From positions 1,364,001 to 1,428,000 of the forward strand of contig NZ_CADDWJ010000001.1 in assembly GCF_902809855.1 (NCBI RefSeq): a DNA stretch of 64,000 nt. The letters are read 5' to 3'. A program made the translations under genes and the position numbers. The notes under the pieces are model-generated. The model was not told the DNA's origin and did not search any database. It worked only from the letters and a program-made list of their open reading frames with translations. Shown here piece by piece: positions 1-7,872 of this stretch. This DNA is from Acinetobacter sp. Marseille-Q1618 (GTDB lineage Bacteria; Pseudomonadota; Gammaproteobacteria; Pseudomonadales; Moraxellaceae). Numbering within the stretch: the stretch's first letter is position 1; every line of letters starts with the position of its first letter.

Positions 1-396
1 ATATTCTTTTGCTAAAGGAAAAACCCGACTATAATGACTGAGTGCACCATCATCGAAACTAATCAAAACCGCATTTCGAGGTAAAGCTGTACCTTTCTGT
101 CGAGCCTCTGTAATTTGTTTTAAACTTACAGGATTCCAATCTGAACGTTTTAGCCATTCAAAAAACTGTACTAGGTTTTGTGTGCTAATTGCATAAGGAT
201 CACGATCACCTGCTTTAAGTACATCATCACGCACATCATGAAAAGTTAAGCTAACAAAACGTTGCTGATCAAATAAAACTTTTTTCTCAGGTTCAAGTGC
301 CAAATCTTTGACTGTCGTTTCTGCCAAAGCATGTGTAGAAACAATAACCAAGCCACTGATGAATATAGATTTTGAAAGTTGATTTATATATTTCAT
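1..396 (-). CDS. pgaB: PgaB, poly-N-acetylglucosamine deacetylase (N-terminal part, cut by window edge)
   Basis: The reverse strand from 396 gives a signal peptide (MKYINQLSKSIFISGLVIVS, then an Ala-rich cleavage region) and the start of a polysaccharide-deacetylase domain. A VSLTFHDVRDD stretch and the metal-binding SFDDG motif are visible before the window ends. PgaB is the periplasmic or outer-membrane enzyme that partly deacetylates PNAG so that it can be exported through PgaA. Its ATG (396-394) overlaps the pgaA stop codon (398-396) by one base, which implies translational coupling in a pgaA-pgaB operon. Only about 131 codons are present. No lipobox cysteine is obvious in the leader, whereas E. 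coli PgaB is a lipoprotein. Confidence 0.88.
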   Translation of the reverse strand, partial: MKYINQLSKSIFISGLVIVSTHALAETTVKDLALEPEKKVLFDQQRFVSLTFHDVRDDVLKAGDRDPYAISTQNLVQFFEWLKRSDWNPVSLKQITEARQKGTALPRNAVLISFDDGALSHYSRVFPLAKEY

Positions 397-3300
397 TAGA
401 AGCGTCCCTCAAAACCTAAATTGCCGTACATTTGATTTTCATATTCTCCATCGTAAACATGCATGCCATAGCCAATGCCATAACGTAGTAACCATGTTCT
501 CGATAACTTCCATAAATGTTGATATTGCAGATCAGCGATTGGCTTGGTATCGAAGTTTTGTTGTTGATAAAATCCAACACCTAGACCAAAACGTTGGGTA
601 AAGGAACGTTCATACTCACGCCAAGTTAGCCACTCATGGGTTAGACTTAAACCAAAACTTGAACTTTGCTTTGGACTAAAATAAGACACATTATTTAAGC
701 TATTTTTCCCGTAATAAGCATTGATTCCTGCAGTTGTTGTCTGATGTGGACTTAAAAAAATACGCTGCGAATAATCTGCTGAAAATTCTTGTCTTAAGTT
801 TCCATCATCGATATCCGTCACGGTGTATCCAAAACCTGCTTGACGTGACTCATTTTCTTTCCAGCGAATACCACCACCCAAAGCATAGCCTTCATGACCA
901 AGCTCAATTGCTTGTAAAGGTATATCGGCTTGGCTATTGGCATTTAAATAATATTGCCAATGATCATTGAGCTGATGTGTCCACTCTGCTTCTAAACCTT
1001 GGCGATCAGCATCATCGTTTTGTGAAGCAGTCAGTGTTAAAGATTTTCTTTGGTCTTGCCATTGCAAGCCAACACCATAACGTTGTTGCTCTAAGTTACC
1101 TTGACGAAACTTCCCCCAAATATCTCGATGCTCAACAAATGCCCGATAGTTATCTGAAAACCAAGGAGAATATAAAGTTGTTGTTAGCTCACGATCTTTA
1201 GAACCTTTTAAACCTTCAGAAATATTATTTTGGTCTGAGCGGCTACGAGAAAAACGACTACTATGTTGAATCGTTGCTCGATCTCTATCCGCTAATTCTT
1301 TGCGACTTTTAACAATACTGGTATCTTCTGGATAATCCTGTGCCAATTGATCAGTTTGCGCTCTCCAAGCTTGGATATCACCTAGTGCTTGTGCATTTTG
1401 CATCAGATTAATTTTGGTAGTTTTAGAAACAGGCATCAAACCATTTAATCTTGCTAAAGTTTGTTGTGCTTGTTCAGGCTTATCACGCCAACGCTGAATA
1501 CGAGCAAGCTGATTTAAACCATCATCTGTATTTGAAGTTTTATTTACCAAACCTTCAAAATACGGCTCAGCAATGTCTAAACGATTACTGTACGCCCAAT
1601 TCAAACCACGCAAACCAATATATTGAGACCGATCCGTATGAACAGACTTATCAACCCCTTTGGCTTGACTGTATTGGAATGTCGGCAATAAATGATCAAT
1701 CTCATGAATTAGCTGATTGGCTTGATCATATTTTTCCTGCTCTAAAAGTGAATAATAAAATGCACTATAAACAGACATATCAGAATAATTTTTTTCAGTA
1801 ACTAAGGTTCGATATAATTGCTCTGCTTCTTTCGCTTGACGTTCTGCAAGATAAGCATCAGCTATAGCTTGTCGCACATACGCTGGCATGGATGTCACTG
1901 TGGGTAATTGCACTTGCGCTAAAATATCTAATACTTGCTTTGATTTTCCTCTATAACTCAAAGCATATAGATAGTCATAATAAAAGCGATTAAAGAATGG
2001 TTGAACCAGTTGATTTCGGGCAGCTATTTGATCAGCTTCCACCAATACTCGATCTAACTTTTGATAGCTCACTGCATCATGTTCACCACGTCCTGATAAA
2101 TATTGATGTCGTTTTATTGCCGCACCAATTTCTTGTGCTAAATATCCTAATTCAATCTGTTGGTTTAAAGTCGACTCCCATTTGGTTTGAGGATGGTTTT
2201 GGATAATTTTTTCAGCACGTTGAAAGCTTCCTAATGCCAGCAAACTATTCACGTATTCTTTTTGGATATTTTCATCTAATGGGTTTTTCTCATATGCGTA
2301 TTGAATCGCATGTACAGCCTCTGCAGGATGTTGCAGGATGCGATAACTATATGAGACTTGCATCACCTGATCTGCCGTTAAAGCTTTTAAATCAATCTTT
2401 TTTAGAACTTCAAGCGCCTGCTTTTCTTGTTTATTCTCACTAAATAAAAGTGCTTTTAAAAGATTTACTTGTAGTTGATTTTGTTTTTGATACGGTTCAA
2501 ATTGCTCTAAAAGATATATTGCCTGTGAAAATTGCTTTTGATCACGTAATAACTTCACCACAGCAAAGTGTGCATATTCAGGAAATTGTTTAGCTTGGAT
2601 ACGTTGAACCAAATTAAGCAGTGTTGCTGCATCTGAAGAGCGAATTGGAACAACCAACAATAGATAATCTGCCAATATTCTTTGATTGTTTGGATATTTT
2701 TTTAATAATTGCTCAAACTCTACTACACCTTGTTGAGTTTGCCCATTTTTAATATGTGATACAGCTCGCTCTCTTAAAGTATCAGATATATTTACAGCCT
2801 GTACCGCTCCCCCACGTCCATCTTGCTTTTGTTGCTTTAGCATTGATCCCCACTTTGTTTGAGGATGGTTTTGAACAATTTTTTCAGCACGTTCAAAACT
2901 TCCTAACGCCAGCAAACTATTCACATATTCCTTTTGAATATTTTCATCTAATGGCTTTTTCTTATATGCGTATTGAATCGCATGTACAGCCTCTGCAGGA
3001 TGTTGCAGGATACGATAACTATAAGCAACTTGCATCAACTGATCTGCCGTTAAAGCTTTTAGATCAATCTTCTTTAAAACTTTAAGTACTTGCTTTTCTT
3101 GCTTATTCTCACTAAATAAAAGTGCTTTTAAAAGATTTACTTGTAGTTGATTTTGTTTTTGATATGGTTCAAATTGCTCTAAAAGATATATTGCCTGTGA
3201 AAATTGCTTTTGATCACGTAATAACTTCACCACAGCAAAGTGAGCATATTCAGGAAATTGTTTAGCTTGGATACGTTGAGTCAAACTCAATAATTTTGTT

Positions 3301-3536
3301 GCATTAGGATGGTGAATAGGAACAACCAACAATAAATAATCTGCTAATATCTTTTGATTATTTGGGTATTTTTTTACTAATTGTTCAAGTGTAATCGCAC
3401 CCTGTTGGATCTGCCCATTTTTAATTTGGGATACTGCTCGCTCTCTTAAAGTGTCAGATACTTGGGTAGCATATGAAAAATTTGTATTAGAATACAGGAA
3501 AACACTTACAAATAATAAATAATAGGGATTGCGCAT
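396..3536 (-). CDS. pgaA: PgaA, PNAG export porin with duplicated N-terminal TPR region
   Basis: PgaA exports PNAG, a biofilm polysaccharide, across the outer membrane. The 1046-residue product has a signal peptide (about 1-24), a long TPR-like superhelical region, and a C-terminal beta-barrel (about 740-1046) rich in aromatic strands and ending in Phe. From family knowledge, Acinetobacter PgaA is usually about 810-820 residues. The excess is explained by residues about 26-225 being repeated as about 250-449, exactly 224 codons (672 bp) downstream and in frame. The two copies are near-identical in the middle and diverge at the edges. pgaB follows with a one-base overlap. Upstream lies about 800 bp of AT-rich DNA that probably holds the operon promoter. 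The assignment is firm; the effect of the duplication is not known. Confidence 0.9.
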   Translation of the reverse strand: MRNPYYLLFVSVFLYSNTNFSYATQVSDTLRERAVSQIKNGQIQQGAITLEQLVKKYPNNQKILADYLLLVVPIHHPNATKLLSLTQRIQAKQFPEYAHFAVVKLLRDQKQFSQAIYLLEQFEPYQKQNQLQVNLLKALLFSENKQEKQVLKVLKKIDLKALTADQLMQVAYSYRILQHPAEAVHAIQYAYKKKPLDENIQKEYVNSLLALGSFERAEKIVQNHPQTKWGSMLKQQKQDGRGGAVQAVNISDTLRERAVSHIKNGQTQQGVVEFEQLLKKYPNNQRILADYLLLVVPIRSSDAATLLNLVQRIQAKQFPEYAHFAVVKLLRDQKQFSQAIYLLEQFEPYQKQNQLQVNLLKALLFSENKQEKQALEVLKKIDLKALTADQVMQVSYSYRILQHPAEAVHAIQYAYEKNPLDENIQKEYVNSLLALGSFQRAEKIIQNHPQTKWESTLNQQIELGYLAQEIGAAIKRHQYLSGRGEHDAVSYQKLDRVLVEADQIAARNQLVQPFFNRFYYDYLYALSYRGKSKQVLDILAQVQLPTVTSMPAYVRQAIADAYLAERQAKEAEQLYRTLVTEKNYSDMSVYSAFYYSLLEQEKYDQANQLIHEIDHLLPTFQYSQAKGVDKSVHTDRSQYIGLRGLNWAYSNRLDIAEPYFEGLVNKTSNTDDGLNQLARIQRWRDKPEQAQQTLARLNGLMPVSKTTKINLMQNAQALGDIQAWRAQTDQLAQDYPEDTSIVKSRKELADRDRATIQHSSRFSRSRSDQNNISEGLKGSKDRELTTTLYSPWFSDNYRAFVEHRDIWGKFRQGNLEQQRYGVGLQWQDQRKSLTLTASQNDDADRQGLEAEWTHQLNDHWQYYLNANSQADIPLQAIELGHEGYALGGGIRWKENESRQAGFGYTVTDIDDGNLRQEFSADYSQRIFLSPHQTTTAGINAYYGKNSLNNVSYFSPKQSSSFGLSLTHEWLTWREYERSFTQRFGLGVGFYQQQNFDTKPIADLQYQHLWKLSRTWLLRYGIGYGMHVYDGEYENQMYGNLGFEGRF
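2188..2788 (-). repeat. Intragenic tandem repeat in pgaA, second (downstream) copy
   Basis: This segment encodes PgaA residues about 250-449. It matches the segment at 2860-3460 at a constant offset of 672 bp, checked at three separate anchor points. The central part, around 2440-2600, is almost identical at DNA level. The flanks carry synonymous and conservative changes. Confidence 0.92.
2860..3460 (-). repeat. Intragenic tandem repeat in pgaA, first (upstream) copy
   Basis: This segment encodes PgaA residues about 26-225 and pairs with 2188-2788. A 24-residue linker rich in Lys, Gln and Gly (KQQKQDGRGGAVQAVN region) separates the two protein copies. Because the period is a multiple of three, gain or loss of a unit by recombination would keep the reading frame. 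Confidence 0.92.
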
Positions 3537-4353
3537 AATGATTCTTATCTAAATTAAAATGTGACTTATTTCTCATTTTTGAATACTAATTAATAAACAC
3601 TCACAACTTTGTAAACTTGTGTTTTAAGAAATTTTAAATACATTTTTAAAAAAATATTGATTTTCAACCACTCACTTTGATGTCTTTTTTATTTGTAATT
3701 TTACACTTAACTTTAATGTAAAAATCATAAATACATTTGTATAAAATACGTGCAATTAAGTAGATACATAGAATTTTATTTATTTCATGATTGGTTTCAA
3801 CTAGCTAAAAATTATTTTTATAAAACAAACAAATATTATTATTAAATTTTTAATAAAAGATATATTTCATAAAAAACAACACTTTTTCAGTATATTATTA
3901 ATGTGTTTTTTCACTACATAAAATACAGTTTTAATACACAGATTAAATAAAATAACACTGAAATCCCAATTAGGATTAGTCGTCAAAATATGTGAGAAGA
4001 AGAATACGATACTCATTAACTAGAAGTTATTTTTAATATTTATCTAAAAAATAAACACTTTTTTACTGCATTCGCATTAGATTAAAGACATAAATATTGT
4101 ATGGGATTTGCATATCTATTCCAAATTTTAAAAGGTAAACTCTAATATAAAATCCTATAAAGCAAATGTATAAAAAGAACAACGCCTAGGAAATACAGAA
4201 AAATATCTGTGAGTTTTATATGCTGTTTTGTTTTAGACATTTTTTGAATGCTACAACTTAATTTTTAAAAGATCATATAAACTCAAAGAGATTTAGGCAA
4301 TTTTTAAATGAATTTGGATTGGAACAAAATCATTTTCCAAGTACAATACGCCA
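3537..4353. other. Long AT-rich intergenic region between pgaA and ahcY
   Basis: These 817 bp separate the divergent pga operon and ahcY. The DNA is very AT-rich with many A and T tracts and no plausible ORF or RNA gene. It must hold the promoters for pgaA (minus strand) and for the ahcY leader (plus strand), but I cannot place either one with confidence. Confidence 0.5.
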
Positions 4354-4474
4354 CAGTCGAGGGATGCTGCGACTTTCTTACAGACTGATTTTCAAGAACA
4401 AGAAACAGTAATGTAAGATCGCTAGGCTCGACCATCGGTATTCTTCTCAGAATCACCAACAACGGCATCCGCGA
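4354..4474 (+). promoter_or_regulatory. S-adenosylhomocysteine (SAH) riboswitch in the ahcY leader
   Basis: The leader shows the SAH-riboswitch layout. P1 pairs GTCGAG (4356-4361) with CTCGAC (4427-4432). The next bases GGATGC (4362-4367) pair with GCATCC (4465-4470) to form the downstream pseudoknot helix. Inside P1, GCGA (4369-4372) pairs with TCGC (4419-4422), and CTTACA (4377-4382) pairs with TGTAAG (4412-4417). Conserved-looking blocks GCTGCGAC, TAGGCTCG and CAACGGC are present. The element ends about 25 bp before the ahcY ribosome-binding site. In known cases SAH binding turns on ahcY, the enzyme that removes SAH. The fold was done by eye; no covariance search was run. Confidence 0.88.
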
Positions 4475-4510
4475 ACATAATGATCAATTGTTTTTTATAA
4501 GGAGATCGTG

Positions 4511-5893
4511 ATGAACGCGGTTAATGCTTCATTTACAGATTACAAAGTTGCCGATATTTCCCTAGCTGACTACGGTCGTAAAGAAATCAAACTTGCTGAA
4601 GCAGAAATGCCAGCTCTAATGGGTTTGCGTAAACGTTATTCTGCTGCAAAACCATTGGCTGGTGCTAAAATTTTGGGTTGTATTCACATGACAATCCAAA
4701 CTGCTGTTTTAATTGAAACATTGGTTGAGTTAGGCGCAGAAGTTCGTTGGACATCTTGTAACATCTTCTCTACTCAAGATCACGCTGCTGCTGCAATTGC
4801 TGCTGCGGGTATTCCAGTATTTGCGTGGAAAGGCGAAACTGAAGAAGAATATGTTTGGTGTTTAGAACAACAAATTAATGTCAATGGTACGCCTTGGGAT
4901 GCCAACATGATTCTGGACGATGGTGGTGACTTGACTGCACTTGTTCATGAAAAATATCCAGCAGTGATTGCAAAAATCCACGGTATTACTGAAGAAACAA
5001 CGACAGGCGTTCAGCGTCTGTATGAAATGCACCGTGATGGTACTTTAAAAGTTCCTGCAATCAACGTAAATGACTCAGTAACTAAATCTAAAAACGACAA
5101 TAAATACGGTTGCCGTCACTCATTAAATGATGCGATCAAACGTGGTACAGATATGTTGTTATCTGGTCGTCGTGCGCTTGTGATCGGTTACGGTGACGTC
5201 GGTAAAGGTTCTGCGCAATCACTTCGTCAAGAAGGTATGATCGTACGTGTCACTGAAGTTGATCCAATCTGTGCAATGCAAGCCTGCATGGACGGTTATG
5301 AAGTAGTTGCACCATACAAAAATGGTGTTCAAACAGGTAAAAAAGAAGACATTAATCTTGACCTTCTTCAAAATACTGATTTGATCGTAACCACAACAGG
5401 TAACTATCACGTTTGTGATGCCGCAATGTTAGATACATTAAAAGCGGGCGCAGTTGTTTGTAATATTGGTCACTTCGATACTGAAATCGACACAAATTAT
5501 TTACGCAGTTACAAATGGGTTGAGGTAAAACCTCAAGTTCACCAAGTCTATCGCTCTGAAAATGAAAACGATTATTTAATCCTTTTATCTGAAGGTCGTT
5601 TAGTCAACCTTGGTAATGCAACTGGTCACCCTTCACGTATTATGGATGGTTCTTTTGCTAACCAAGTTTTAGGTCAAATGCACTTATTTGCTGAAAAATT
5701 TGCTGATCTTCCTGAAGATCAAAAACAAGCTGCAATCCGTGTAGAACTTATTCCTAAGAAATTAGACGAAGAAGTTGCTGCTGCTATGGTTGCTGGTTTT
5801 GGTGGTGTGTTGACAACTTTAACTCAAGAACAGGCTGACTACTTGGGTGTTGCTGTTGAAGGTCCGTTTAAAGCTGAAGCTTATAAATACTAA
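4511..5893 (+). CDS. ahcY: Adenosylhomocysteinase (S-adenosyl-L-homocysteine hydrolase)
   Basis: AhcY splits SAH into adenosine and homocysteine in the cytosol. This relieves product inhibition of SAM methyltransferases and feeds the methyl cycle. The 460-residue protein has the family landmarks: [13 protein letters not shown], the NAD-binding [11 protein letters not shown] loop, a [11 protein letters not shown] segment and the C-terminal PFKAEAYKY end. The ATG at 4511 is preferred over a GTG one codon upstream because AAGGAG (4499-4504) sits 6 nt before it. The SAH riboswitch lies just upstream, so the substrate of the enzyme probably controls its expression. metF follows on the same strand after a repeat-rich spacer, which fits a methionine-cycle grouping. 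Confidence 0.97.
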   Translation: MNAVNASFTDYKVADISLADYGRKEIKLAEAEMPALMGLRKRYSAAKPLAGAKILGCIHMTIQTAVLIETLVELGAEVRWTSCNIFSTQDHAAAAIAAAGIPVFAWKGETEEEYVWCLEQQINVNGTPWDANMILDDGGDLTALVHEKYPAVIAKIHGITEETTTGVQRLYEMHRDGTLKVPAINVNDSVTKSKNDNKYGCRHSLNDAIKRGTDMLLSGRRALVIGYGDVGKGSAQSLRQEGMIVRVTEVDPICAMQACMDGYEVVAPYKNGVQTGKKEDINLDLLQNTDLIVTTTGNYHVCDAAMLDTLKAGAVVCNIGHFDTEIDTNYLRSYKWVEVKPQVHQVYRSENENDYLILLSEGRLVNLGNATGHPSRIMDGSFANQVLGQMHLFAEKFADLPEDQKQAAIRVELIPKKLDEEVAAAMVAGFGGVLTTLTQEQADYLGVAVEGPFKAEAYKY

Positions 5894-5900
5894 GCTTTTC

Positions 5901-6035
5901 ACCTCTCCTAACCCTCTCTTGCGCTGAACTTTAAAGCAGTGCTTAAAGCACGCTCAGGAGAGAGATTTTTCATTACAGTTCTTAATAATGTAATGAATTT
6001 CCCTTCTCCCTTAGGGAGAAGGTTGGGATGAGGGA
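5901..6035. repeat. Cluster of REP-like palindromes between ahcY and metF
   Basis: The ahcY-metF spacer is packed with palindromes. One is an imperfect CTCTCCTAACCCTCTC...GGAGAGAG unit (about 5903-5964). Another is CATTAC/GTAATG (5971-5995). The third is a perfect 9-bp hairpin CCTTCTCCC-TTA-GGGAGAAGG (6002-6022) followed by TTGGGATGAGGG. Related CTCTCCT/AGGAGAG units recur at 26589-26611 and, more loosely, at 43506-43540, so this looks like a dispersed chromosomal repeat. It may also act as a transcript end or stabiliser. Confidence 0.6.
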
Positions 6036-6073
6036 AAGAATAAGCAACAGTATTTATAAAAAAGGATTTGAAC

Positions 6074-6910
6074 ATGTCTAAAAAAATTCCTATTTCTTTT
6101 GAGTTTTTCCCAACTAAAACTGACGCTGGTGCGGAAAAACTTAAAGTTGTACACCAAGAACTTCAATTATTAAATCCAGAGTTTTTCTCTGTAACTTATG
6201 GTGCAGGTGGTTCTACCCGTGAACGCACTCTATCCACCTTGAATGATTTTAATGGTAAAGGCACACCTGTTGCTCCTCACCTTTCTTGTATTGGTGATAA
6301 CAAACAACGTATTGCTGAGCTTTTAGATTTATACAAATCACAAGGCATTGATCGCATTGTTGCGCTACGTGGTGATTTACCTTCAGGTCAAGTGGGTTTG
6401 GGCGAATTACCCTATGCTCAAGATTTAGTTCGCTTTATCCGTGAACATTCAGGAGATCATTTCCAAATCGAAGTGGCTGCTTATCCTGAAATGCATCCGC
6501 AAGCGGAAAGCTTCGACAAAGACATTCAACGTTTTTGTGAAAAAGCACGTGCAGGCGCAAATGCAGCATTGACTCAATTCTTCTTTAATCCAGATGCGTA
6601 TTTTTACTTTGTAGATCGTATTCAAAAAGAAGGCGTTGATATTCCTGTTGCCCCAGGCATTATGCCTATTACCAATGCCAGCAATTTAATTCGTTTTGCT
6701 GATGGTACAGGTGCTGAGATTCCTCGTTGGATTCGTAAGCAATTGGCAACTTATGGTGACGACACTGCGAGTATTAAAGCTTTTGGTCATGAAGTTGTAG
6801 TAAAACTTTGTGAACGTTTGATTGCAGGTGGCGCACCAAGTTTGCATTTCTATACCATGAACCATACTGAACCAAACCGCCAACTTGTGCTTGACCTCGG
6901 TTTAGCATAA
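6074..6910 (+). CDS. metF: 5,10-methylenetetrahydrofolate reductase
   Basis: MetF reduces 5,10-methylene-THF to 5-methyl-THF, the methyl donor for methionine synthesis, using FAD in the cytosol. The 278-residue protein starts MSKKIPISFEFFPTK, with the catalytic Glu in SFEFFP. It continues with SVTYGAGGSTRERT, the VALRGDLP segment and the PGIMPITN region typical of the family. Length matches the bacterial single-domain form. ATG 6074 is chosen because AAAGGA (6061-6066) lies 7 nt upstream; a TTG two codons earlier has no better site. Its position after ahcY links SAH recycling to homocysteine remethylation. Confidence 0.95.
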   Translation: MSKKIPISFEFFPTKTDAGAEKLKVVHQELQLLNPEFFSVTYGAGGSTRERTLSTLNDFNGKGTPVAPHLSCIGDNKQRIAELLDLYKSQGIDRIVALRGDLPSGQVGLGELPYAQDLVRFIREHSGDHFQIEVAAYPEMHPQAESFDKDIQRFCEKARAGANAALTQFFFNPDAYFYFVDRIQKEGVDIPVAPGIMPITNASNLIRFADGTGAEIPRWIRKQLATYGDDTASIKAFGHEVVVKLCERLIAGGAPSLHFYTMNHTEPNRQLVLDLGLA

Positions 6911-6995
6911 TTGCAACAGCTTCTTTCGTATCTTTGAATAATCTCCAAAAATATGAAAGAAGCCGATATTTCACTGACTTAAGAGTAAAACCTGA

Positions 6996-7709
6996 ATGCC
7001 CCGCTTTTATATTGAAACTGATTTAGCCATTGAAACCACGGTTGAGCTGACTGAAACAGTTTTTCATCATTGGGTAAAAGTTTTACGTGCACAAGTTGGT
7101 GAAAAATCCACTTTGTTTAATGGGCAAGGTGGTGAATATGATGTGACCTTAACAGAAGTTGCAAAAAAATCAGCTTCTGTTTATGTCGACGCATTTCATC
7201 CCGATAATCGTACACCTGCATTCACCACTTTACTTGGTCAAGTCATGAGTAAAGGGGATCGTATGGATTACGCCATTCAAAAAGCAGTTGAATTAGGGGT
7301 TACACAAATTCAACTGTTAACCTCTGAACGCTGTGAAATGCGTCTAAAATATGACCGCGATCAAAAAAAATTAGAGCATTGGCAAGGAGTTGCGATAGCA
7401 GCTTGTGAGCAATGCGGTATGAATATTGTTCCACAAATTTTAGCACCATTAAGCTTAGAAAAATGGCTGATTTCTGAATTACCTACAACCAAACTTGTAC
7501 TTGCACCAAACAAAGCGCAATCCGATGTACTTGCAAATGCAACTACAGAAATCGCATTATTGATTGGGCCTGAGGGTGGATTAAGTGAATCCGAAATAGA
7601 GCAAGCGAACCAAGTAGGATTTAACAATTGGTGTATTGGTGATCGTGTGCTTAGAACTGAAACTGCACCTGTGGTCGCCCTGTCTATTTTAAACTATAAG
7701 TTTCCATAA
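6996..7709 (+). CDS. rsmE: 16S rRNA (uracil-1498-N3)-methyltransferase
   Basis: RsmE methylates U1498 of 16S rRNA in the 30S subunit using SAM. The 237-residue sequence has an N-terminal PUA-like part (MPRFYIETDLAIETTVELTE, with HHWVKVLRAQVGE). A C-terminal SPOUT methyltransferase domain follows, with LLIGPEGGLSESEIE and the trefoil-knot segment LRTETAPVVALSIL. Length and motif order match the family. It lies 85 bp after metF on the same strand. No terminator is obvious between them, so co-transcription is possible. Confidence 0.94.
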   Translation: MPRFYIETDLAIETTVELTETVFHHWVKVLRAQVGEKSTLFNGQGGEYDVTLTEVAKKSASVYVDAFHPDNRTPAFTTLLGQVMSKGDRMDYAIQKAVELGVTQIQLLTSERCEMRLKYDRDQKKLEHWQGVAIAACEQCGMNIVPQILAPLSLEKWLISELPTTKLVLAPNKAQSDVLANATTEIALLIGPEGGLSESEIEQANQVGFNNWCIGDRVLRTETAPVVALSILNYKFP

Positions 7710-7872
7710 TTTTTTATACAATTTTGTGACACAATTCTTAAAAATATATTGATTTTGCCAAAAAATATAAGTAATTTACATGTTTTAAAGTTATATATTT
7801 AAGTCATATTTTAAATGTCATATATAAAGCTAAAGTTAAAAAAATACCCTCAATAAGGCAAAGGCATTAGGA

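Noticed and set aside
734-3085. Several plus-strand open frames inside pgaA
   Set aside because: They lie antisense to a clear, well-conserved minus-strand gene and show no start signals or recognisable domains. They are shadows.
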